From Zoogloea sp. (GTDB lineage: Bacteria > Pseudomonadota > Gammaproteobacteria > Burkholderiales > Rhodocyclaceae): a stretch of 58,485 nt of DNA. Below, one piece after another: positions 9,570-18,394 of the stretch. Location of the stretch: NCBI RefSeq assembly GCF_023150065.1, contig NZ_JAKLLN010000026.1, positions 1 to 58,485 on the forward strand, given 5' to 3'. Position 1 is the first letter of the stretch, and every line of letters begins with the position of its first letter. Both the position numbers and the translations under genes were made by a program. The notes under the pieces were generated by a model, which ran no database searches, was not told the DNA's origin, and was given only the letters and a program-made list of their open reading frames with translations.

Positions 9570-9968
9570 ATGTCGGACCCCAAGATGAAATTTCTCGTTG
9601 TCGATGACTTTTCGACCATGCGGCGCATTGTCCGCAATCTGCTCAAGGAGCTTGGCTTCACCAACGTGGATGAGGCCGAGGACGGTCAGATCGCCCTGCA
9701 GAAGCTCAATTCCCTGCCTTTCGATTTCGTCGTCACGGACTGGAACATGCCCAACATGGATGGCCTGACCCTGCTGCAGAACATCCGGGCGACGCCGTCG
9801 CTGAAGCATCTGCCGGTGCTGATGATCACGGCCGAAGCGAAGAAGGAGAACATCATCGCTGCGGCACAGGCCGGGGCCAGCGGCTATATCGTCAAGCCCT
9901 TCACCGCGGCCACCCTGTCCGAGAAGCTCGAAAAGATCTTCGAAAAGATGGGCCAAAAAGCTGCCTGA
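9570..9968 (+). CDS. cheY: Chemotaxis response regulator CheY
   Basis: A single receiver domain of 132 residues. All catalytic positions are present: Asp12/Asp13, phosphoacceptor Asp57 in [11 protein letters not shown], Thr87 and Lys109 (IVKPF). The DWNMPNMDG segment is typical of the CheY that binds FliM at the flagellar switch. It lies directly upstream of cheZ, its phosphatase, with 26 bases between them. Phosphorylated by CheA encoded downstream. Confidence 0.97.
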   Translation: MSDPKMKFLVVDDFSTMRRIVRNLLKELGFTNVDEAEDGQIALQKLNSLPFDFVVTDWNMPNMDGLTLLQNIRATPSLKHLPVLMITAEAKKENIIAAAQAGASGYIVKPFTAATLSEKLEKIFEKMGQKAA

Positions 9969-9994
9969 AGCAGCCGATCAGACGGAGCTCCATC

Positions 9995-10840
9995 ATGGCA
10001 AAGCGTCTTAAATTCGATGAATCGGGCGATAGCGACGACCTGCAGTCCCTGTTTGACAGCATTGCCGGGGGGGCGACAGTCGCTCCCACCGCAGCCCCTC
10101 CGCATCTTGAGGTGGTCTCGCCGGCCGTATCCGCTGGTGGTGATGACGACGAACTCCAGGCCCTGTTCGATTCCGTGGCTGGTGAGTATTCCGCCAGCGA
10201 GCATGCTGGCGCGGCTGGCGATGAGCCGGCCCACAGTTGTGACAAGGTCTTCAACCGCATTGGCGTGATGACGCGTCAGTTGCACGACACCCTGCGTGAG
10301 CTCGGGTATGACCGAAGCCTTCAGGAGGCCGCCCATGCCATTCCCGATGCCCGGCAGCGCCTGACCTACATCGCCGAGATGACCGAGCAGGCTGCCAGCA
10401 AGGTGCTGAACGCCACGGATATCGCCAAGCCCATCCAGGATCGGGCCGAAACCGACGCGGCCGCCCTCAAGGCGCGCTGGGATCGCCTCTACGCGCAGCA
10501 GTTGTCGCCGGATGAGTTCCGCGTTCTTGCCGGTGAAACCCGTGACTTCCTCGGTCATGTGGTGACGGGGAGCCGGGAGACCAGTGCCCAGCTGATGGAA
10601 ATCATGATGGCGCAGGATTTTCAGGATCTCACCGGGCAAGTCATCAAGAAAGTGGTGGATCTGGCCCAGGGGCTGGAGCAGCAACTGCTTCAGGTCCTGA
10701 TCGAGGCCATGCCCGCCGAGCGCAAGGCAGAGGCACCGGACACCCTGATGAACGGTCCGGTGATCAATGCGGTGGGCCGGGATGACGTGGTGTCCAGCCA
10801 GGAGCAGGTGGATGACCTGCTGGAGAGCCTGGGTTTCTGA
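9995..10840 (+). CDS. cheZ: CheY-P phosphatase CheZ with repeated N-terminal motif
   Basis: 281 residues, longer than the 214 of E. coli CheZ owing to about 75 extra N-terminal residues. The catalytic helix reads QDFQDLTGQVIKKV (207-220); Asp211 and Gln215 match the E. coli Asp143/Gln147 pair that dephosphorylates CheY. The C-terminus ends VDDLLESLGF (272-281), the CheY-binding peptide. The N-terminal extension contains two copies of a similar acidic/hydrophobic motif, DDLQSLFDSIAG (14-25) and DELQALFDSVAG (52-63), which resemble that C-terminal peptide. ATG 9995 follows GACGGAG. Confidence 0.95.
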   Translation: MAKRLKFDESGDSDDLQSLFDSIAGGATVAPTAAPPHLEVVSPAVSAGGDDDELQALFDSVAGEYSASEHAGAAGDEPAHSCDKVFNRIGVMTRQLHDTLRELGYDRSLQEAAHAIPDARQRLTYIAEMTEQAASKVLNATDIAKPIQDRAETDAAALKARWDRLYAQQLSPDEFRVLAGETRDFLGHVVTGSRETSAQLMEIMMAQDFQDLTGQVIKKVVDLAQGLEQQLLQVLIEAMPAERKAEAPDTLMNGPVINAVGRDDVVSSQEQVDDLLESLGF

Positions 10841-10879
10841 TCCGGGCTGAAGCGGGCAAGCCCGCAAGGAGCGAATGCA

Positions 10880-12823
10880 ATGAGCGATTTTTCCGGGATG
10901 GATGACCTTCTCCAGGACTTCCTTGTGGAGGCCGGAGATCTCCTGTCAGGTGTCGACAACAAGCTGGTGGATCTCGAACGGGCGCCCAACGACAAGGGCC
11001 TGCTCAACGACATCTTCCGTGGCTTTCACACCATCAAGGGGGGGGCCGGCTTTCTGAACGCTGCCGAGCTGGTCACCCTGTGCCACCTCACCGAAAATCT
11101 CTTCGACAAGCTGCGCAACGGTGAACTGGCCATCACGCCCGACGTCATGGATGTGATCCTGTCCTCCACCGGCGCGGTGCGCGACATGTTCGGCTACCTG
11201 GAGCAGGGTGTTCAGCCTGCGGCGGCCGACCCGCAGCTGATCGACAGTCTGCGCCTGGCCATTGCCGGCAATCTGTCGGGGGGCACTGCCAAACCGGCTG
11301 TTGCGCCGGTTCGTGCCGCTCCGGTGGCCTCGCCGCCGGTGCCGGTTGCCGCCGCCTCCCAGGACGGGCTGGACTGGAATGCCCTGTTCGAGACCGTGAC
11401 CGGGGCTGCTCCGGCCGCCGCCGCGCCCGTCGAGGTCCCTGCCTCGCTGCCGGTACCCATGCATCAGTCCGACGAGGAACTGGCCCAGAAGACCCCCGAG
11501 CAGATCATCAAGGCCGCGGTCGGCCGGCGCGTCACCGACAAGCCGGGGGCCTCAGGTCCGATTGGGCGGCGTGACAGCGAGAAGCAGCGGGACAACTCGA
11601 TTCGCGTCGATACCGCGCGGCTCGACCAGGTGCTCAACCTGTCGGGTGAGATCGGTCTGACCAAGAATCGACTCAATGCCCTGCGCAGCGACATCCTCAA
11701 CGGGCGCAGCGATACGGAAACCCTGCATGCCCTCGATCTGGCGGTCAGTCAGCTCGACCTGCTGGTGTCCGATCTGCAGAACGCGGTGATGAAGACCCGC
11801 ATGCAGCCCATCGGGCGCCTGTTCCAGAAGTATCCGCGGATCGCCCGCGACCTGGCCCGCAACCTGGGCAAGGACGTGGAGCTGGTGCTCTCCGGTGAGG
11901 AAACCGAGATCGACAAGACCATGATCGAGGATCTGTCCGACCCGATCATCCACCTCATCCGCAACGCGGTGGATCACGGTGTCGAGGAAACCCAGGATCG
12001 ACTCGCCAACGGCAAGCCCGAAAAGTCCATCGTGCGTCTTGAGGCGCGCCAGGAGGGCGATCACATCGTGATCCTGGTGGCCGACGACGGGCGTGGCATG
12101 AACGCCGAGCGCCTGCGCGCCAAGGCGGTCGAGAAGGGCCTCATCACCGATGAAGAGGCCAACACCATGGACGAACGCCAGAGCTACAACCTGGTGTTCC
12201 TGCCCGGCTTCTCCATGGCCAGCCAGATCTCCGACGTGTCCGGCCGCGGCGTGGGCATGGACGTGGTGCGTACCAACATCCAGAAGCTCAACGGCTCCAT
12301 CGAGATCCGCTCCAGCCTGGGCAAAGGCACCACCTTTGTCATCAGCCTGCCCCTGACACTGGCGATCCTGCCGGTACTGCTGGTCCGCCTCGGCGAGCAG
12401 CCTTTCGCCGTGCCCCTGTCCATGGTCCGCGAGATCCTGCCGATCGAGCCGGCCGAGGTGCAGGAGGTCGGCGGACGGGCAACCATGGTGGTGCGTGGCG
12501 AAGTGCTGCCCATCATGCCCCTCTCGTCCCTCCTGGGCTGGGAGCCGGTCCAGACGCCCGAGTACGGTGTGCTCATGCAGAGCGCGGAGCAGAGCTTCAT
12601 CCTGGCCATCGACAGCTTCGCCGGTCGCGAGGACGCGGTGATCAAGTCCCTGGATGACTTCCGTCCGAAGGGGGTTGCCGGCGTCACCACCCTGTCCAAC
12701 GGGCAGATCGTGCTGATCCTCGACATGAAGGAACTGCTCGGCGCCCTGGGGGACAGCCGTGGTGGTGGTGTGTCGCGTCGCGCCCTGCTGGCCAAGATGG
12801 AGCTTCCCGCCCTCGCCGCCTGA
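10880..12823 (+). CDS. cheA: Chemotaxis histidine kinase CheA
   Basis: 647 residues. The P1 phosphotransfer domain carries His50 in FHTIKGGAGF. An Ala/Pro-rich linker of about 130-220 takes the place of a clear P2 domain. Dimerisation helices (about 235-300) follow, then the P4 ATPase with N-box LIRNAVDHG (about 358-366), a VADDGRGMN G1 box and a DVSGRGVGMDVV G2 box, and a CheW-like P5 domain (about 505-640). It autophosphorylates in receptor arrays and passes phosphate to CheY, CheB and probably the CheV receivers. Last gene of the FliA-driven operon. Confidence 0.97.
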   Translation: MSDFSGMDDLLQDFLVEAGDLLSGVDNKLVDLERAPNDKGLLNDIFRGFHTIKGGAGFLNAAELVTLCHLTENLFDKLRNGELAITPDVMDVILSSTGAVRDMFGYLEQGVQPAAADPQLIDSLRLAIAGNLSGGTAKPAVAPVRAAPVASPPVPVAAASQDGLDWNALFETVTGAAPAAAAPVEVPASLPVPMHQSDEELAQKTPEQIIKAAVGRRVTDKPGASGPIGRRDSEKQRDNSIRVDTARLDQVLNLSGEIGLTKNRLNALRSDILNGRSDTETLHALDLAVSQLDLLVSDLQNAVMKTRMQPIGRLFQKYPRIARDLARNLGKDVELVLSGEETEIDKTMIEDLSDPIIHLIRNAVDHGVEETQDRLANGKPEKSIVRLEARQEGDHIVILVADDGRGMNAERLRAKAVEKGLITDEEANTMDERQSYNLVFLPGFSMASQISDVSGRGVGMDVVRTNIQKLNGSIEIRSSLGKGTTFVISLPLTLAILPVLLVRLGEQPFAVPLSMVREILPIEPAEVQEVGGRATMVVRGEVLPIMPLSSLLGWEPVQTPEYGVLMQSAEQSFILAIDSFAGREDAVIKSLDDFRPKGVAGVTTLSNGQIVLILDMKELLGALGDSRGGGVSRRALLAKMELPALAA

Positions 12824-12850
12824 GGTAATCCGCCGCGACTTATGCCACAT

Positions 12851-12880
12851 CGTCACACCTTGAAACACCGTGGTGTGACG
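12851..12880. other. Perfect 9-bp inverted repeat after cheA
   Basis: CGTCACACC (12851-12859) and GGTGTGACG (12872-12880) are separated by 12 bases. No T tract follows, so it is not a classical terminator; it could be a protein-binding site or a Rho-dependent transcript end. It lies in the 157-base gap between cheA and the DUF3135 gene, in which I see nothing else convincing. Confidence 0.4.
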
Positions 12881-12980
12881 TAGACCGCCCATCACCGGGC
12901 GAGGGCCGGTTAGGATCGTTCCTGACTGCCCTTGCCCGTGCTTTTTCCACCACGGTCCCGATCCGGCAGGGGGAGGGCAC

Positions 12981-13289
12981 ATGGGTGGCTTTGACTTCGA
13001 TTACTGGAAACATCTGGCCGAGCGCGATCCGGTAGCCTATTTCGAGGCCCGGGAGCGGGCCCTGCGCCAGTTCATTGCCTCCCACCCCGGTCAGGAGGCA
13101 ATGCTCTCCGAACTTCAGGCGCGCATCGATTCGACGCGCGTGCTGGCGGGCAGCCCCGTCCAGGCCTGCCGCGAACTCCTCGGTCAGATGGAAGACCAGC
13201 TGATGCTGCTGAGTTTCAGACTGTCGGAACTGCAGCGGGAGGCCATCGCCATGCAGAATCTGGTCGGCAGCAACATCGTCACCCGCTGA
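12981..13289 (+). CDS. DUF3135-like conserved protein
   Basis: 102 residues, charged and mostly helical, with no signal peptide or membrane segment. The N-terminus FDFDYWKHLAERDPVAYFEARE and the length match the DUF3135 family as I remember it: small cytoplasmic proteins of unknown function in beta- and gammaproteobacteria. A GGGGGAGGG ribosome site precedes ATG 12981. Its place between chemotaxis and flagellar export genes might suggest a link to motility, but the family is not restricted to such loci. Function unknown. Confidence 0.75.
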   Translation: MGGFDFDYWKHLAERDPVAYFEARERALRQFIASHPGQEAMLSELQARIDSTRVLAGSPVQACRELLGQMEDQLMLLSFRLSELQREAIAMQNLVGSNIVTR

Positions 13290-13398
13290 CCGGCGCACGC
13301 CGGCCCGGAATAGCCCGGGCAAAGCCGGTCTGTTCAGGCCGTGATCGACGGTGGTGCCCGCGTATCCTGAGCGGGTCTGAACTACCGTCGAGCCGTCC

Positions 13399-14547
13399 GT
13401 GGCTGAAGACAGCGACCTCGAAAAAACAGAATCAGCGTCACCGCGAAGGCTGGAGCAGGCCCGGGAAGAGGGGCAGGTTCCCCACTCCCGGGAGCTGGCC
13501 ACCTTCATCTCGCTGATCGTCGGGGTGACGGCCCTGTACGTGCTCGGCCGCTGGGGTGGGCACCGCATGATGCAGATGGTCAAGTCGGGCCTCAGTTTCG
13601 AGCGCAACCAGGCCTTCAGCACCACCGGCATGCTGCAGATCCTGGCTGAACTCTCCACCGATGGGTTGCTCACCATCACGCCCCTGCTGCTGGCGCTGAT
13701 CGTTGCCGCGCTGTCAGTGCCCTTCGTGATGGGTGGGTGGGTGTTCTCGGTCAACGCCCTGCGCTTCGACCTCACCCGCCTTGACCCCATGCAGGGGCTG
13801 GGCCGGATGTTCTCAACCCACGGTCTGGCCGAGATGGTGAAGGCCAGCCTGAAGGCGGCTCTGGTTGGGGGCGTGGGCGTGTGGGTCGTGTGGCGGGAGC
13901 GGGACCATCTCTTTGCCCTGATGCTCCAGCCCCTCGAGGCGAGCATGGACGATTTTGCCAGCCTGGTGTTGCTGGCGACCCTGCTCATCGTCGCCAGTCT
14001 GGCCCTCATCGCCGCCATCGACGTGCCGTACCAGCTCTGGGAATATCACCGCAAGTTGCGCATGAGCAAGGAAGACGTGCGCCAGGAGATGAAGGAGCAG
14101 GAAGGCGACCCGCAGATCAAGGCCCGCATCCGTGCTGCCCAGCGGGAAATGTCCCGCCGTCGCATGATGACCCAGGTGCCGACGGCCGACGTGGTGGTGA
14201 CCAACCCGACCCACTATTCGGTGGCGCTGAAATACGACCCGGAGCGTTCCGGCGCCCCCGTCGTGGTCGCCAAGGGCATGAACCTGATCGCCCACAGCAT
14301 CCGCGATCTGGCCCGGGAGCACGGCGTTCCCATTCTCGAGGCGCCGCCACTGGCCCGGGCGCTGTATGCCCACTGCGAACTCGAGCAGCAGATCCCCGCC
14401 CAGCTGTACACCGTGGTGGCCGAGGTGATGGCCTGGGTGTTCCAGCTCAATCACTGGATTGCCGAAGGGGGGCTGCCGCCCGAGCAGCCCAGCGGTCTGG
14501 CCGTTCCGCCGGGCATGGATCCGGCTGCCGACGCCCCGGAGACCTGA
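13399..14547 (+). CDS. flhB: Flagellar export protein FlhB (substrate-specificity switch)
   Basis: 382 residues. The N-terminal half has four hydrophobic segments (about 33-52, 92-115, 150-166 and 185-210). The cytoplasmic half carries the autocleavage motif NPTH (269-272), whose cleavage switches export from rod/hook to filament substrates. The start appears to be a GTG at 13399; the first residues (AEDSDLEKTESASPRRLEQA) match the usual FlhB N-terminus. It is followed by flhA after 68 bases. The C-terminal tail after about 350 is Pro-rich and slightly long. Confidence 0.97.
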   Translation: MAEDSDLEKTESASPRRLEQAREEGQVPHSRELATFISLIVGVTALYVLGRWGGHRMMQMVKSGLSFERNQAFSTTGMLQILAELSTDGLLTITPLLLALIVAALSVPFVMGGWVFSVNALRFDLTRLDPMQGLGRMFSTHGLAEMVKASLKAALVGGVGVWVVWRERDHLFALMLQPLEASMDDFASLVLLATLLIVASLALIAAIDVPYQLWEYHRKLRMSKEDVRQEMKEQEGDPQIKARIRAAQREMSRRRMMTQVPTADVVVTNPTHYSVALKYDPERSGAPVVVAKGMNLIAHSIRDLAREHGVPILEAPPLARALYAHCELEQQIPAQLYTVVAEVMAWVFQLNHWIAEGGLPPEQPSGLAVPPGMDPAADAPET

Positions 14548-14615
14548 GCCGGCACTGAATTGACCCCGAAATCCCGGTTTCTTCCGGCCTTTCCTCCGAC
14601 CGGAAACGGGAGACC

Positions 14616-16715
14616 ATGGCAGCCATGAACGGTAGCCTGAACCTGCGTACGCTCTTCGCCCCGGGCAACATCCGCACCCTGGCCGGCCCGCTGCTCATCA
14701 TCCTGATCCTCTCGATGATGGTGCTGCCGCTGCCGGCCTTTGTGCTGGACCTGATGTTCACCTTCAACATCGCGGTGTCGGTGATGGTGATGCTGGTGGC
14801 GATGTACACCCGCAAGCCGCTGGATTTCTCGGTCTTCCCGACGGTGCTGCTGGTCACCACGCTGCTGCGCCTGTCGCTCAACGTGGCTTCCACCCGGGTC
14901 GTGCTGCTGGAGGGCCACACCGGCCCGGATGCCGCGGGCAAGGTGATCGAGGCCTTCGGTCACTTCCTGGTGGGTGGCAACACCGCCGTCGGCCTGGTCG
15001 TCTTCATCATCCTCACCCTGATCAACTTCGTGGTGATCACCAAGGGTGCGGGGCGGATCGCCGAAGTGGGTGCCCGCTTCACCCTGGACGCCATGCCCGG
15101 CAAGCAGATGGCCATCGACGCCGACCTCAATGCCGGTCTGATCGACGAAAAGGAAGCCAAACGCCGGCGTGCCGAAACCTCCCAGGAGGCCGACTTCTAC
15201 GGCGCCATGGACGGTGCGTCGAAGTTCGTGCGGGGCGACGCCGTGGCCGGCATCCTGATCATGGCCATCAACGTGGTCGGCGGGTTGATCGTCGGGGTGC
15301 TCCAGCACAACATGGAGCTGGGGCAGGCCGCCACCAACTACACGCTGCTGACCATCGGTGACGGGCTCGTCGCCCAGTTGCCGGCCCTCATCATCTCCGT
15401 GGCGGCCGGTCTGGTCGTGTCTCGCGTCGGTGACGACGGGGACATGGGCTCCCAGGTCATCGGGCAGGTCTTCTCGAACCCGCAGGTGATGGTGCTCACC
15501 GCGGCCATCCTCGGCATCCTGGGGTTGATTCCCGGCATGCCCAACTTCGTCTTCCTGCTCCTGGCGAGCGGCCTGGGCTATCTGGCCTGGCGCGGTGGTG
15601 CGCGACAGGCCGAGCTGGTCGAAGAGGCCGAAGCGCCGAGCGCCGCACCAGTGGTGCCGGCAGAAAGCCAGGAGGCCAGCTGGTCCGACGTGACCCCGGT
15701 CGATGTGCTCGGCCTGGAGGTGGGCTACCGCCTCATTCCCATGGTGGACAAGGGGCAGGATGGCGAGCTGCTCAAGCGCATCCGTGGCCTCCGCAAGAAG
15801 TTCGCCCGGGACATCGGCTTTCTCGCCGCCCCCGTGCACATCCGTGACAACCTGGAGCTCAAGCCGAACGCCTACCGCATCGTCCTCAAAGGGGTCGAGA
15901 TCGGGGTGGGGGCGGCTTTTCCGGGGCAGTTCATGGCCATCAACCCGGGGCGGGTGTCCGGCCCCCTCAGCGGCCGGGACACCACCGACCCGGCCTTCGG
16001 GCTGCCGGCGGTGTGGATCGATGCCGCCCAGCGCGAGCAGGCCCACGCCCTCGGTTACACCGTGGTCGATGCCAGCACGGTGGTGGCAACCCACCTCAAC
16101 CATCTCATCCTCAGTCATGCTTCGGAGCTGCTCGGCCGCATCGAGACCCAGGCTCTCCTCGACCACATCGCCAAGGACACGCCCAAGCTGGTCGAGGATC
16201 TGGTGCCCAAGCTGCTGCCCCTGGCCAGTGTCCAGCGGGTGCTCCAGAACCTGCTCGACGAGGGCGTCAATATCCGCGACATGCGTACCATCGTCGAGGT
16301 GCTGGCCGAGCACGCCCCCCGCATCCAGGACCCCCTCGAGCTCACCACCCGGGTGCGTCAGGCGCTGGGTCGGGCCATCGTCCAGGGGCTGTTCCCGGGC
16401 AATGGCGAGGTCCAGGTCATGGCCCTCGATCCGGGCCTGGAGCGGGTGCTCATGCAGGCCATGGCCGGCGGTGGGCCCGATGGCGGGGCCATCGAACCGG
16501 GCCTGGCCGACACCCTGCTGCGGGAGACCGCCGCAGCGGCCCAGCGCATGGAAGACACGGGGCTGCCCCCGGTCCTGCTGGTGCCGGCACCCTTGCGCTG
16601 GCTGCTGTCACGCTTCCTGCGCCGGGCTGTCCCGACCCTCAAGGTGGTGGCCAACTCGGAGGTTCCGGAGACGCGCCTGATCCGTGTCTCCGCCATGATT
16701 TCGGTCTCATCCTGA
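14616..16715 (+). CDS. flhA: Flagellar export gate protein FlhA
   Basis: 699 residues. The first 330 or so contain about eight hydrophobic helices with the FHIPEP-family signature around residues 150-175 (RFTLDAMPGKQMAIDADL). The remainder is the large cytoplasmic domain that docks export chaperones and forms the nonameric ring. Length and both halves are normal. ATG 14616 follows an ACGGGAG site. It is followed by flhF, consistent with an flhB-flhA-flhF-flhG-fliA-motCD order. Confidence 0.97.
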   Translation: MAAMNGSLNLRTLFAPGNIRTLAGPLLIILILSMMVLPLPAFVLDLMFTFNIAVSVMVMLVAMYTRKPLDFSVFPTVLLVTTLLRLSLNVASTRVVLLEGHTGPDAAGKVIEAFGHFLVGGNTAVGLVVFIILTLINFVVITKGAGRIAEVGARFTLDAMPGKQMAIDADLNAGLIDEKEAKRRRAETSQEADFYGAMDGASKFVRGDAVAGILIMAINVVGGLIVGVLQHNMELGQAATNYTLLTIGDGLVAQLPALIISVAAGLVVSRVGDDGDMGSQVIGQVFSNPQVMVLTAAILGILGLIPGMPNFVFLLLASGLGYLAWRGGARQAELVEEAEAPSAAPVVPAESQEASWSDVTPVDVLGLEVGYRLIPMVDKGQDGELLKRIRGLRKKFARDIGFLAAPVHIRDNLELKPNAYRIVLKGVEIGVGAAFPGQFMAINPGRVSGPLSGRDTTDPAFGLPAVWIDAAQREQAHALGYTVVDASTVVATHLNHLILSHASELLGRIETQALLDHIAKDTPKLVEDLVPKLLPLASVQRVLQNLLDEGVNIRDMRTIVEVLAEHAPRIQDPLELTTRVRQALGRAIVQGLFPGNGEVQVMALDPGLERVLMQAMAGGGPDGGAIEPGLADTLLRETAAAAQRMEDTGLPPVLLVPAPLRWLLSRFLRRAVPTLKVVANSEVPETRLIRVSAMISVSS

Positions 16716-16857
16716 GTTTCCTCGCCTCTGTCGGGGGAATAGCGCCCTAAAACCTGTCTTTTCCCGGCCATCGAAAGCACGGCCGCTGGTGATAATCGAA
16801 GCTGCCGAAGTGCCCATCGTGGGCCCATGAAAGCCTTCGCACCCCGGAGACAGGAGC

Positions 16858-18393
16858 ATGAACGTCAAGCGCTACTTTGCCAAAACCGCCCGCGAGGCCC
16901 TTCGCATGCTGAAGGACGACCTCGGGCCGGACGCGGTGGTGCTGTCCAATCGCGCGGCCAACGGCGGTGTGGAGATCCTCGCCCTGCCGGCGGGTGATGT
17001 GGCCACCCTCCAGCGCGCGCGCGCCCAGGCGGCTCAAACTCAAAACGTGCCCGTGGCGCCACCGCCGGCTGCACCGGCAGCGCCTGCTCCGCGCCCCAAG
17101 ATGGCCGAGGATTTCTTCGACGACGATTTCCGGGTCAGCCTGTCCCGTGCGGCGGGTGCCCGCCCGGCGGCTTCCCCCGCACCGGCTCCGGCCGCCCAGC
17201 CGCGTCCTGCCACTCCCCGGCAGCCTGAGATGCAGCCCTTCAGCCCGCCCCGGGTCGAGCTGTCCCGGGACGTGTTCAACGCGGCCTCCACCCAGGTCCG
17301 CCGTCCGCCGGCCGAGCCTGCCGCCCCGACACCGCGTTCTCCGCTGCGTACCGATGCCGCCCCGTCCCGCGAGGCGCCGCCGCGTCAGCGCCCCACGGGG
17401 GTTGAGGAAGAGGCCCGCATCCGCGCCCTCGAGTCCGCCAATTCCCAGATGGCCAACGAGCTCGCAGCCATCCGCGAGATGATCGAGCGCCAGCTCGCCG
17501 GCTTTGCCTGGGGTGAGATGGGGCGCAGCGCCCCCGGCCGCACCCGCCTCATCGGTGATCTGCTGGAGGCGGGCTTTTCTGCCGTGCTGGCCCGGGAGCT
17601 GGCCGAGAGCGTGCCCGAAGACGAAGCCCCCGAAGATGCCCACCGCCTGCTCCACGAGGCCCTCGATCAGCGCTTCCGTGCCATGGCCAGCGACGCCGAC
17701 ATCATCGACCGGGGTGGCGTGTTTGCCTTGGTCGGCCCGACCGGAGTCGGCAAGACCACCACCACCGCCAAGCTGGCGGCCCGTTGCGTGGTGCGCCACG
17801 GTGCCGACAAGCTGGCCCTGATCACCACTGACGGTTACCGGATCGGCGCCCACGAGCAACTGCGCATCTACGGCCGCATCCTGGGGGTGCCGGTGTTCGT
17901 GGTGCGTGACGCCACCGATCTGCGGGAAACCCTGGCCAGCCTGCGGGACAAGCACATGGTGCTGATCGACACCATGGGCATGAGCCAGCGCGACAAGATG
18001 GTGACCGAACAGGCGGCCATGCTCACCGGCGCCGGCAAGGTCTCGCGCCTGCTGTTGCTCAACGCCACCAGCCGCGGTGACACCCTCGACGACGTGGTCA
18101 GGGCCTATGCCGGCGATGATCTGGCCGGCGTCATCCTGACCAAGATGGACGAGGCCATGTCCCTCGCGCCTGTTCTCGACGTGGCCATCCGGCACCAGGT
18201 CGAAGTGTTCTACGTGGCCAATGGCCAGCGTGTGCCGGAGGATCTGCATCTGCCCAATCGCGACAAGCTGCTGACCCAGGCTCTCCAGGAGTTGCCGGCC
18301 GCATCGCCCTTTCGTCTCGAGCCCCTCGAGGCCGGTCTGCTGATGGCATCTGCCGCCAAGACGGCAGCACCCAGCCTGCGCGGAGGCCTCTGA
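16858..18393 (+). CDS. flhF: Flagellar placement GTPase FlhF
   Basis: 511 residues: an N-terminal B domain beginning MNVKRYFAKTAREALRML, a Pro/Ala-rich low-complexity linker (about 60-180), then an SRP-type N-G GTPase. The P-loop GPTGVGKT lies at 293-300, followed by a LIDTMGMSQRD switch and a TKMDEA guanine-specificity motif. FlhF directs the first flagellar proteins to the cell pole, so polar flagellation is likely. Its usual partner FlhG is encoded one base after the stop. Longer than many homologues because of the linker. Confidence 0.95.
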   Translation: MNVKRYFAKTAREALRMLKDDLGPDAVVLSNRAANGGVEILALPAGDVATLQRARAQAAQTQNVPVAPPPAAPAAPAPRPKMAEDFFDDDFRVSLSRAAGARPAASPAPAPAAQPRPATPRQPEMQPFSPPRVELSRDVFNAASTQVRRPPAEPAAPTPRSPLRTDAAPSREAPPRQRPTGVEEEARIRALESANSQMANELAAIREMIERQLAGFAWGEMGRSAPGRTRLIGDLLEAGFSAVLARELAESVPEDEAPEDAHRLLHEALDQRFRAMASDADIIDRGGVFALVGPTGVGKTTTTAKLAARCVVRHGADKLALITTDGYRIGAHEQLRIYGRILGVPVFVVRDATDLRETLASLRDKHMVLIDTMGMSQRDKMVTEQAAMLTGAGKVSRLLLLNATSRGDTLDDVVRAYAGDDLAGVILTKMDEAMSLAPVLDVAIRHQVEVFYVANGQRVPEDLHLPNRDKLLTQALQELPAASPFRLEPLEAGLLMASAAKTAAPSLRGGL

Positions 18394-18394
18394 G

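Noticed and set aside
13290-13320. GC-rich dyads after the DUF3135 gene as a terminator
   Set aside because: Short stems (CCGGC/GCCGG and others) without a T tract in a very GC-rich region; indistinguishable from background.
14451-16313. Long antisense open frame opposite flhA (620 codons)
   Set aside because: It is a codon-phase shadow of a high-GC gene: His/Gln/Gly-rich composition and no recognisable domain. The same applies to frames at 3660-5192, 11552-12982, 16747-18249, 35484-37121, 37079-38473 and 43406-45013.
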